From NCBI GenBank assembly GCA_002633005.1, contig NMRA01000079.1, positions 566,183 through 630,182 on the forward strand: a DNA stretch of 64,000 bases. Direction: 5' to 3'. Made by a program: the position numbers and the translations under genes. The stretch comes from Phoronis australis (Eukaryota > Phoronida > Phoronidae). Shown here piece by piece: positions 22,406 to 49,717 of the stretch (position 1 is the stretch's first letter; each line of letters begins with the position of its first letter). Below the pieces are notes generated by a model. It searched no databases. It saw nothing but the letters and a program-made list of their open reading frames with translations, and was not told the DNA's origin.

Positions 22406-25400
22406 TTACGATTTCTGAAGCACAGATTTGCAGGTAATGCCGCTGTAGGAGCTGATCTAGAATGAAAAATGGCAACTGTGAGAAAACGATGAACTATAGT
22501 TAACTCTGATTGTCGTATCCGATTTTCGTATGTGACTCTCGTATGCGACTGTCGTATACGACCGATCGGAATGTGAAGATTGGTGTGGCGGAACAAGTTT
22601 TCGAGCTCAAAGTCAACAATATTACAGCTCAAAGTAGTATAAAATTGGCGAATACATGGTGTCGTAAAGGGGGCACCCATAAGTTTCCAATGAAAAATAT
22701 CCGCGTAAGCCCCCAAAACATGCTGAGGAAGCCTTCATTTCTTATTGGTCGTTTCTGAATGGGGAGGGTTCCTAAATCCGCGTACGCACAATATTTCGAT
22801 ATGAAGCACGCTCAGTTTTGCTCCGCTGCGCCAATCCTTTACAAAGTCATGTGCGACATCCGGATTACTGTTTACCACAATGCGACTATCGCATACGACT
22901 TCGTATACAGAATCGTACACGACTATCATCGAGTGTCTACGCAAGTGGACCACAAAGTCTTTCTGAACTTTAATGAACACGGTGTACCTTCGAGTTACCC
23001 AAAATAGATAATCTGTTTGCTTGAACCCTACGGACTCTCGACTTCGCTGTACATCAAAACCCCTCTTCTAAAGTTGAAAATCACTTGAAAAAATCAACAA
23101 AAAAGAAAACATTTCTCAACCACCAGACCAGTCTTTTGCATTCCAGGTTTTTTGGCGACTTAGATCATCTGAAATTATTTATGGAAACCCGCTCAGGGCA
23201 CACTTTATGTCTCTCGGGACACATGTTGAACATAAATAGCACTACCCACAAACAGAGATATACTTTATGTGACAACCTATATAAAAGCAGCTGACGCAAA
23301 ATGTTTAATACTTCTCAAGTAAAGAACAATATTGCATGCGAGATTTGTTGTCACAGGTCAGGAATTTAACTCGGGCTATTTTTTTACATAGCAACCTCTG
23401 TTCGTCATGCGCAATTATTTGTCCCCGATAGTATCCTCATAGCCTACTTGTAACTGAACTACCTTACTTGGTTAATGAACGGTTTGTACCAGAAAGGACA
23501 AACCATAGTACACTATCACCAGAGTAGCAACAGTGGCGGATCCAGGATTTTGAGTTGGGGGGGGGGGCAGGCCACAGTATTAGCCAGGATTTTGGCCGTC
23601 AGACATTCGCACCACCGAAGTGTCAAATGGAATCTGGGAGAATTTTAGGGAGCCATGGCCCCCCTTGGCCCCCTTCTCATTCCACCACTGAGCAATACAC
23701 TAAGGCGTTCTATTCTTGATCTGTCGATATATCTAACGCAAAAGAATACCAACTCACCATGTTCATTGTTTTGCCGTCGATCTCTTTGCAAATATTCAGC
23801 ACATTTCCGTTTGCCAGTTTGTGCGTCTCCTCCCACTTACCGTTATTAAAGGAGTGGGTCGTCTAAAAATCGCAAGACACATGCGTGATTTTTCGAGGAA
23901 ATTTAGCCATTAGTTATGAAGTTATAGCCCTTATAGAAGAACGCGTAGACATTTTACGCAGTCACTGCATCGTCGAAAGCAAAGGTTGAAGCCTACCAAT
24001 AACTCTAGAGAACGTACATCCACATTTCCAATAACGGGTCACCTGTGCGCGGATAGTCTATAAATCGCAAACCGTAAAAGGTTAATAACTAAGAAATGTA
24101 CTCGCGGCAAATGTCTCGAGACTTTCGAAACACCGGAATTTTGGTAGCTCCAAATGTTCCTCGGTGGAGAACGTTTTCTGTAGTCATCATATAAGACATA
24201 TGGAAAACGGTTGGCCATTAATGTTTGAAATTCGCGCATGCGAAGATAGTGCTCAGTTCCCTGAGCAAATTTGAGGCTACGGAAATACCCGAAGTGTTCC
24301 TCATGAAATCGCGGGTATTGCCCCTGTTTTAACAAAAGACACTCACAAGAATGGAAAATCACCACGACAACTCAGGTGCCGAGTTCACGAGAACGGTCAG
24401 CGACTGCAGCAGTACGTACATACTTTACACGAACAATTAGCACTCGATATTAGCAAAGAGCACAAACTGTTGAAATTCTGTTTAAGATTCAGACCAGTTC
24501 CAGGTTACATGAAACAGTCCGAAATAGAGACTCGACTAAGTTCCCTGAATCTTTTTTGTATCCTTGTCTTTTTTATCCACTATCATTTTCTATCATGTAA
24601 TCTTCATAATGAGCACTTTTTTCACGAGTATAAACCAAACTCTGAGTTCAGTGAAAATAAATAGGGACTAGGTGCTTAAATTAGGGCGTTGCACGAAAAT
24701 ATTCATATTTATTTTCGATAATATTTAGAATTCAAGGTAGAGTTCAGTTTCGATTTGCATCAAATCCAAACACTGACTTAGTAAAGAAACTAAAGCAGCA
24801 TCAGAAAGGACAATCGATATTTTCACAATTCCAAAAATACGCCGTAGATTTAGGGAACTTAGTTGAGTCCCTATATGGGACCGCTTCATGCAACCGTGCA
24901 CTGGATCTCAGTCTGATATCATCAAGATATACACGCTAGTATTGGCTAGCGTAGTAAATGACGCACCATTATATTCGCACTTTATTTGGTAAGTATGGAG
25001 TGAAAAAACATACCTCAACTCCTTTTCCATAGTGTGTTTCGACATGTTTCGCTTTTCCAATCTCAAACGTGGAGTTAGAGGTGATGCCGCACTGAAAATT
25101 ACAATAAAATTCCTCAAGATGACGTCTTCTATCAATGTGGGTAACTTTGTCAGGGTCCAGTCTAGTCTTTGTACCAGAAATGAAACTCGAAATTGTTTTT
25201 CTTTTTACCTGTTCCACTTCTGTGCGAACTCCAGATAGACGTCTTTTTGTGGTGAGAGGGCGTACATACAAAGGAATTTTCCCAAAATACGCCCAGATTG
25301 CGAGCTGGGTAAAAACCTCCTGTTATTCAACTTTAACTTTACACAGTTTCAGTAGCCAACTCTCTTTGTTATTTAACAAAAGGTACCTGTTAAGGTATAG

Positions 25401-28400
25401 AACAGAAAATTGCGGTAATTGCCAATTTAAGTGTCGACTTAAGTATTGCTCGCCCGCATATTTACATGTAGCTCTGCCATTTTGCCAATGTCACTGAACA
25501 CGCCCTTGACTTGTCTTCGAAAAACTCCGGCAATTTATAAGTCTGAAAATGAACTAGAAAATCTCGAGTTTTTAACCTCGTTTGTAATTCGGATCTCGTG
25601 GTCATCAGGTGTTAACTTGGAGTACATACCGGGACTTTCCGTAGATAAGCCCATGGACTTGTATTTGGAAAATGAAAATTTCCAGGCGTTTTAGTAATAC
25701 CAAGTAAATGCCCGACGGGGAGCGTGTAAACGGAAAGTCATAGTTTCGATGACGTTGACATTTTTTCTTTAAAGCTGTGCTTTTAAATTTTATGCATAGT
25801 TCGCCAACACCTTGACGATCGTTTCATAAATGATAAATGCTCCACAAATCTGAATTTGTGACAAAAAGTTGACGCTGAGTGGACTTTTAAGAGGAAATTT
25901 TCCGAATAAGCGCCCCACTATCTGGACACTTGAAACCAGAAGTTGTAACATCTAATAAACGCCCATGGGTATTTATTTGGCATAACTTTCCGAATAAATG
26001 CCCATGATTGAATCATCAGGTGGGCTTTACTATGGAAAATCCCGGTACTTGTCTGTTGACATCATAACGTATTCGAGCACAGAATAAAGCATTTATCTTG
26101 AGAGCAGACTCGAATTCAGTTACAACGGAAAATGTCAAAAATAATTTCGAGTTCCGAGATTAGATAACTGGGTCCAGATAATTAATAATTTCCAGCGAAC
26201 ACAAACGCTGTACGTGCACAGAACTGTCATCATTTAGTCAGTTCACAGAAAATTAGGGGCTAAACAAGAGGACATTTACTTTTTGAGTAGATTATGAGAC
26301 TGTAAGTGTAGCCTTAGAGCAAAAGAGATTTGAAACTGGCTAGTCACACAACAGACCCACCCTGGATTGAACTCTCCTCTGTCGCGGAAATAGAAAAATA
26401 CATTGCCTGGCAATCCTATTTTTTCAGAATATCAGCTAATCCAGCACCGATATTTTTTTGCCAATTTCTTGACATCAGCATTGCAGTTCAAAACGCAACA
26501 ATGCAAGCTTTCCTGCATTTGCATATGCGAAGAATCAAGACGATGCTCGCGACACATGCCTTGCAACGTGGGTAAATGTATTAGAATGAGAGTGGTGCTG
26601 TGGTATTTCGGGAAGGGTTTGCTTTTATAATTAAATTTGTTTACCTGCCAGGTAACACTGAGATTAGTGCCGCTGATGGAATACGAGTATGTGGGCCGAT
26701 TTGCCTTTAGCTTAGCCGCCTTGTCGTCAGGAATGCCTGAAAGGAGAAACCGATGATTTTATTACAATGCGCCAAGAAACACCACGAGAAGCAAAAAAAA
26801 CAACAATTAAGTGCAATGCCGGATAACTAATTACAGGTTAGGGCCCTCAAAAATTAGTCAGGTCCCGCCTCGTAACCACAGGGTCCCTTTGCATGTGGCA
26901 CTGGCCGGGAGAGTCTTGTTGGGACAATTGCGATCAAGGGGTAGCAAGCCAACATGTCTTGGTGAAAATCTGCATGAATATAGAATTTGGTTCTATCTGT
27001 GTAAAATGCGAGCAAAATAAAATCGTAAACAAAATTAACGTCATGCAACAGAACATTCTCTTGTAAAGTGTATTGGTTTATTTACAAGGGCCTCAATTTC
27101 GGTTTTACCCGATTCTTCGTTATTTTTTTTCACTAATTTGCACACATGTCCCAATAAATTGGCTAAAGTGGTTTTGAGTACTTTATTGCAGAATTTCTGG
27201 GAATAAATTGCTTCGGCGAAGTTGTTATAGACTCCCATCAGTTGTCATAGACATCAGATTGCGTTTCTATTCTCTTCAGTGTAATACAAATGTAGCTGGT
27301 GCAATTTATTTACAAACGCCGGAAGTTGGTCTGAGCCTAGCCAGCCAGCTAGCTGTATGAAGATTATCGTCAAAATACAGCTAGGTACAACTGTGGGTAT
27401 TTCTTCCGTAGACCCCGAAATTGCACACAGCCAGGCAGCCTTGGTACAAAGCTGTATATAAATATAAAGCTTTGCACCGATGTGGGTAAAAAGTGGTAAG
27501 ATAAAATCTGACACAAAATTGGTGTCATTAAAAACTACAGTCTTCCTTGAGTAAACTAAATCGTTTAACGGTGTTGGCAAAAATGGCGTTCTACCGTTAT
27601 TCTGCTGCTAAACTTGTAGAGCGATCTTTAGCGACGGCTTTCGGCGCCATGAAATATTGCGTCACCTATTGGTCAGTTTGTTTTTCGCCGATTCTTCAAT
27701 CAACTGTTGTTCTTTCACGAGGTAGCATACACGTCACAACAAATTATCAGAACTGGTTTCACTTCATTAGTTTTTAGAATTTTGATAGCGAAAAATCGAA
27801 TTTCAGAAGAAATTTTGCTGCTGTCAAGCTATCATCATCTCCTGAGAGAGTGTCGCAAAAATTAAGGAAATGGCGCGTGCGCGTGGCACGAGCGTATTGT
27901 TTTCAAAACGACGAAATACTTTTCATTGTTAGAAAAGGCGGAGAGTAACGCAAGAAAATGACGTTTATTGCATTGTTTTTCACTTAAACGGCTGTAACGG
28001 GCAAGGTGAGTGTAGGTTGGCTCCCACATTTTGCATGCACACCGTCTGGTCTTTAGCTTTACATGTTGATACAAGTTTCACGGCACGGTGACGAGCAGAA
28101 CTACCCTGGCTGTTTGCAATTTCGGGGTCTACGGAAGAAATACACGCAGTGGGACCTAGCTGTATTTTGACGACAGTCTTCATACAGCTAGCTGGCTGCC
28201 TAACAGCCAGGATGGTCCTGCGCGTCATCTCGCCGTGAAACTTGTATCAACATATAAAGCTAAAAACCGGACGGGGTGCATGCAAAATCTGGAAATTAAC
28301 CGACACTAAGCTTGGCCCGTTACAGCCGTTTAATTGAAAAACAATGCAACATAAATAATAAACGTCATTTTCTTGCGTAACTCTCCGCCTTTTCTAACAA

Positions 28401-29994
28401 TGAAAAGTGTGTCGTCGTTTTGAAAACAGTACGCTCGTGTCACGCGCACGCGCCATTTCCCCAAATTTTTGCGACAACTTTGCAGCAGCAAAATTTGTTC
28501 TGAAATTCTGTTTTTTCTGTTCCAATAATTTGTTGTGTCGTGTATGCAAGCTCGTGAAAGAATAACAGTTGATTGAAAAATTGGCGAAAAAAAGAAACTG
28601 GGCAATAGGTGACGCAATATTTCATGGCGCCTAGAGCCGTCGCTAAAGATCGCTCCACAATTTAACAGCATGATAACGGTAGAACGCCATTTTTTCCAAC
28701 ACCGTTAAATAATTTTGTTTACTCAAGGAAGATGGCAGTTTTTAATGACACTAATTTTGTGTCAGATTTTATTTCATACAACACAGATAATTCTAGGCCT
28801 ACTCGTCACCTGGTCGTGAATTATCAACATGTAGAGCTAGCGACCGGTGGGGTGCATGGAAAATCTGTGGCTGTCAACCGACACACACTCAAAAGGCATC
28901 TTGCCCGTTGACAGCCGTTTTAGTGAAAAAAAATCCAACAAACGTCATTTTCTTGCATAATTCTTTTGTAACAAATAAAAGCCTGTCGTCGTTCTGAAAA
29001 CAGTACACTCGTAACACGGGCACGCGCCATTTCCTTTTTTGCGACATTTGAAATTCAGTTTGCTGGAATTAAAATACTTAAAAAACTAAAAACATAAAAC
29101 GAAATTAAAAAAGTTCTGATAGTTTCTTGTGACATGCACGCAACGACATGGAAGAAGAACAGTTGATTGAAGAATCGGCGAAAAAAGAAACTGGCCAATA
29201 GGTGATGCAAAATTTCAGGGCGCTAAACTGAGTCCTACGCAAAATATCGCTTCACAACTTTAGCAGCTAAATAACGGTAGAAATTCAATTTTCAAAACCG
29301 ATAAATGATTTAGTATACTCAAGGAAGAGTGTAGTTTTTAATGACACTAATTTTGTGTCAGACTTTATTTTGTCACATTTTACCCACATCGGCGCAAACA
29401 TCCGCCAAAATTTAGAACTGGTCGTAAGTCTCCGCCTACACTTTTAGAGTAAAACAATCACCTGTAGGAGACATCTCTGCCTCTAGTAAATTGTCATTTC
29501 AATGTTTCTGTCCGACTAGTCGCTAATAATTACGAATCCCCTTTTCTAAATGTTGAAACTCAAAATCCCCATACATCACGATACTGATGTTTAATTGTTA
29601 CCAGTTTTATTGTTATCGTTATTAATATTATCATTATAATCATTGTTACTTCTTTCAGCAATTTATTTATCTTACATAAGCACAAAACAAACGTCAGAAA
29701 AAAGCACAAGACAAAAATAATAAAAAATGAGTGGAAGCCCGAAAACAAAAACTCAAGGATTCATTTTCATTCTGGTCGGTACCGTACGAAAGATAAAATA
29801 CATGAAAACATTGACAGGTAAAACACGATTATGTTTTGGACTCCCTTTGGTGAAAACAATCTTGAACATTAACAAAGAAGTCTCAAATGAGGCAGAAATC
29901 CATCTTCATTTTTTAGCTCACCCAAAGCCTTTGTCAAAGCATCTTCGTTGCCATCAACGCTGACGACTTTCCATGTACCTACGATCGCTTCCAT
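22406..29994 (-). CDS. Fatty-acid-binding-protein family gene, copy B (complete, 5 exons)
   Basis: Exons in transcript order: 29922-29994, 26645-26736, 25014-25091, 23758-23862, 22406-22456 (stop TAA at 22406-22408). Exon lengths are 73, 92, 78, 105 and 51 nt, phases match, and the protein is 132 residues. It begins MEAIVGTWKVVSVDGNEDAL, has GIPDDKAAKLKANRPTYSYS in exon 2, NSTFEIGKAKHVE in exon 3, TTHSFNNGKWEETHKLANGN in exon 4, and ends GITCKSVLQKS. By eye it is roughly 60% identical to copy A, so this duplication is older than the A/C one. It shares the extra intron in ancestral exon 2 and the loss of the terminal Arg-x-Tyr (here Ser-x-Leu). It lies head-to-head with KATNAL2, 820 bp between start codons. 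Which vertebrate FABP it is closest to cannot be decided by eye. Confidence 0.93.
23531..23690. mobile_element. 160-bp MITE (CAGTGGCGGAT family)
   Basis: Begins CAGTGGCGGATCCAGG and ends CATTCCACCACTG, in the opposite orientation to the copy at 10873. Located in FABP copy B intron 4, just before exon 4 in genome order. Confidence 0.65.
24494..24904. mobile_element. 411-bp element with 58-bp inverted repeats
   Basis: Arms 24494-24551 and 24847-24904 are inverted copies (GACTCGACTAAGTTCCCT versus AGGGAACTTAGTTGAGTC). A single related arm occurs at 61115-61164 in the myosin-like gene. In FABP copy B intron 3. Confidence 0.6.
27335..28205 (+). repeat. Family X copy in FABP copy B intron 1
   Basis: A short minus-orientation terminal fragment (27335-27436) is followed at 27437 by a near full-length plus-orientation unit beginning CAGCCTTGGTACAAAGCTG and ending AGCTAGCTGGCTGCC. 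Confidence 0.7.
28206..28775 (-). repeat. Family X copy, tail-to-tail partner
   Basis: Opposite orientation to the unit just left of it, joined at AGCTGGCTGCCTAACAGCCA. It lacks the segment around the lowercase TATCATCATCTCC block, so it is internally deleted. Confidence 0.65.
28790..29400 (-). repeat. Family X, diverged copy
   Basis: Recognised from TACTCGTCACCTGGTCGTGA through GGCGAAAAAAGAAACTGGCC to CCCACATCGGCGCAAAC. Many point differences and small deletions. Confidence 0.55.
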
Positions 29995-30114
29995 GCTAAC
30001 CTGACACGCTTGAGTGATTTTCAGAAACTAAAATATTTTCAGCGTTCGTACGGACGCACATGTTGGCAACGAGGCTGTGGACATAAAATCCACTGACCAA
30101 TAAAGAGATTCGAC

Positions 30115-30125
30115 GAGGCCACGTG
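30115..30125 (-). promoter_or_regulatory. E-box (CACGTG) upstream of FABP copy B
   Basis: GAGGCCACGTG, about 121 bp upstream of the copy B start, retained although the flanks have diverged from A and C. Confidence 0.55.
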
Positions 30126-30464
30126 GTATTCATTTTTTGTTAAAAAGTACAAAAAACAAAGAAAAAAAGAAAAAAAAAACAAAAAAATCAACCTATGGCT
30201 CAGATGCAAAAAAGGGTTTGATGATGAAGTGAGAAGCACTGACCTTGGATTGAAAGCTTTATTAAACTTGATAGTGAAGTATGATGCCGAAAAAAGACCG
30301 TTATAAAATATAGGCCCAGGCTATAGCCTACCTGCAGTCTCTCACAGGGGAAGGCAGACAACGCATTGTACAAGCGAAGCACGGGATCACATCGGCTTCC
30401 CTGGCGAGTTTTTTCCATCTGCGGAACCCTGAATCTTGACATCAGCACAGGGCTGTAGATCACG

Positions 30465-30536
30465 CTAGTCCAAAAAAATTTGTGATACACCAATGCTGCA
30501 GATTACGACTCCGAAAACTAAACCGATCAGCGCCAT
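30465..30536 (-). other. Short hydrophobic ORF in the FABP B/KATNAL2 promoter
   Basis: A 23-codon ORF beginning MALIGLVFGVVICS with a strong start context (GAAGATGGCG). It looks like a signal peptide or a tiny membrane peptide. An AATAAA follows near 30255 on the same strand. No homologue recognised; it could equally be a 5' exon fragment or chance. Confidence 0.25.
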
Positions 30537-30760
30537 CTTCAGGCTTGGGGACGAGTCTGTGACTAGCAGACCTCGATTGAGCGCCAGGTAGCGGGAAATA
30601 TTTTATTGCACGAAGCTACCATTAAGCCTTTCTAAACAAATTAATTTATTTATGTAGTCTAAGAATAAAACTCTGAATGTGTCAGACTGTAAATTTTAAT
30701 TCATTGCTTTGCCTTCTCACCGAAACATCTAAAAGTGAGTTGTTTATTTGGGAGGCATAA

Positions 30761-30772
30761 TGCATGCTGGGA
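30761..30772 (+). promoter_or_regulatory. ZNF143/STAF-like motif before KATNAL2
   Basis: TGCATGCTGGGA, the reverse complement of the TCCCAGCATGCA core bound by ZNF143/STAF, 43 bases before the KATNAL2 start codon. This factor commonly marks housekeeping and divergent promoters; binding here is inferred. Confidence 0.45.
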
Positions 30773-30814
30773 TTGAACGTCCATCTTTGAAATTCCCTCA
30801 CGACCGTCAACAAA

Positions 30815-47305
<16,491 letters not shown>

Positions 47306-49711
47306 CAGACGTGTTTGAGAACTTGTAGCAGACGTGGTTTTGGGGGAGGGGAGGCTAAGGAAGTTTTCCACAACTTTAGCAAAATCTCACTCATTATGAT
47401 CTTTGGCCTGAGTTACATGAGGCTTTGAGAGAATGTTTTCTTAGAAATTTTTGCAGCGTATTGGTTAAGAGCGACTATCGATTTGGAAGTCTCCGCTGCC
47501 TAGAAATGTGTACACTAGTCACGACATGTAGTTTCAGAATAAGCTGGAACGACTTTGGCTGAAGACAGACAAACTTTTGCATGCTAGGAGGTGCTTCATG
47601 TCGGATGTATTTTGCTAGGAGGTGAAAATCGGCTGTTGTGAAAAAAATTACTAGACAGAGACGTATTTTGCCATAAACTCTGTTGGTCAGAGTGGGCGAA
47701 CACATTACGGGTTCTGGTGATTTGGCCAGAATGAAAATGTATGCTTCTCATAGTGAAATGAGAATTGAGCCCTATTTCCGCACATCAAAACTCTGTCTAA
47801 GTTGGGTGGTTCCTATATTATATTGAAAACTACTCTATTGGAAATGCCTCGCGTATTAGGCGTTATTCAAATCAAACGTATAGCGTGACTATATCGCCAG
47901 TATTTCACCGTTGTCGTCAGTGTTTTAGCAATGCACCTGTTAAGACTGACTCACTGTGTCTTCAATGTTATTGTAAAACTGTGGATTAAGTAATTAAGCA
48001 ATTATAAAGTATGACATTTGATTGTTATAACACATGGTAGAGAACCAGATGCATTGGTTTACTGTCGGTGATGTCATCTTATTTATTCACTTGGGGTTAT
48101 GTAGTACCTTTGAAAAATGTCCAAATTTAGCTAACTGCGAAACGTTATATCTCAGAAATGGTTGATCGGATTCCATATTTGAAACTTTCAGTTACTGTGC
48201 TTTAGCGTTTGTTAGAAATTGTTCTTAAAATGTTCCACTTTTGCACGAAGGGAAATCTCAAAAGTTGCCTATTTTAGAAAACTGTATCGGCGTTTTTGAC
48301 TTTTAAATCATTCAAATGAAATTTGGTTATTGTTTTTGATACTATTGGTTGCCATCGGTGTACACTTTTCCCTTTTTTTTACTAGAAATGATCAAATTTA
48401 TGGCAGTTTTGGTATTCTGTTAAAAATGAAATTTTACAGGCTTTCTACTTTTAGAAAATATATTTTTAACCAATTTCAGAATATACAGTAATGCACAGAC
48501 TTATTGAGAAGGTTCTACATACCCTTAAGACCCTTTCACACTCTGATAGTTCTCAGTGCCATCTTCAGTGAGAGACCCAGTCTGAGTTGAAACTTGCCAA
48601 CCAGGCATTGTTCAATCGGAGTAAAAACCTCTGGGGCAGTGTTGCATATGAGGCATGAAATCGGCCAAAATTTTCTATTTCCGTCACACGTTTTGCCATG
48701 ATGTTGAAATGGGCTTGGTCATTCTGAGAACAATCGTGGTGTGATGGTGCCTTTACCCATGGCTTTATAGATCTTAGGTTTTGTCACAATTGCTCAAGTA
48801 GCTGTACATGGTAACCCAGTTTAGTTATGAGGTGTCGTGGTTATAGACGGGTTTGTGGTTAGTCTAGACCCATTTTGCCAATCAATTGTAACAATGTGTG
48901 TTCACAGTTGTCTTTACTGCACTAAGGACAGTTCGTTAGACTTGTTTAAGTCTTGGAGGGACTGGAGATGGAGCATCCCGAAAACATAAATTAATTAAAA
49001 ATGGAATGTTTTCAAGAAGACATCTAAAGTCTGAGATTGTAATATCTAAACTATTGCTCAATTTTTTAATCACATTCCAAGCATAATTCCCATTTTTGAG
49101 ATAGCATATAGTAACTAGAAGTGATGTTGTTGTGGCAGAACTCTTGGAAGGTTTTGTGTGCAGCAAAGACTTTCCGATTCCCATTTCCAAAATGGGAGTT
49201 GGGCATTTCCATTAAAAAAACATTCCGTCCTCCTTACGGCCTAAACATGGAAATCGTGAAATCAGTTGGTTAAGTAAAGAATAACGGAAATTAGTCCCAA
49301 AATTACCATGTCATGATGAAGATGGTTTCTGTTGTCAAAAGGAATAGGAAATTTGAAATCTTTAGTGAATGATATGAAACAGNCTCATGGCGTTTTAAAT
49401 TTACTCACTTTTTTCTCCAAGTGACCATTTTCTGTTGGGTATGGAAAGCTTTCAGATGAACTTTTGTGTTGAGTAGCCTAGCTGTTTTATGATTTCCATT
49501 TTATGAGCCAGGCAATGAGGAAATGCCCCTTTAAAGATGTATTAAAAATGGTTAGAACTCGTTGGGTCAGTGTATGAATGTGTTTGTTGTGTGGATGTTT
49601 ATGTATTGGTGTGCATGTGCTAATGAATGCACGCATGTGTCTGAATGGTGATCAGGGCTGTGATATCTAATAAGAATTACCCCTAAGGGGTCGCTGTGCA
49701 AATTTTGTAAC

Positions 49712-49717
49712 AATAAA
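49712..49717 (+). promoter_or_regulatory. Candidate polyadenylation signal of KATNAL2
   Basis: First AATAAA after the stop codon, followed 20-40 nt later by a GT-rich stretch (GGTGTTGTATTTGTGG), the usual downstream element. It implies a 3'UTR of about 2.4 kb. Transcript data are absent, so this is inference. Confidence 0.45.

Larger units (their letters stand above)
29995..30814. promoter_or_regulatory. Divergent intergenic region between FABP copy B and KATNAL2
   Basis: 820 bases between two start codons on opposite strands. It contains the copy B E-box, an A-rich stretch at 30147-30187, a short hydrophobic ORF on the minus strand (30465-30536) and the ZNF143-like site. No other exon can be supported here. 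Confidence 0.6.
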
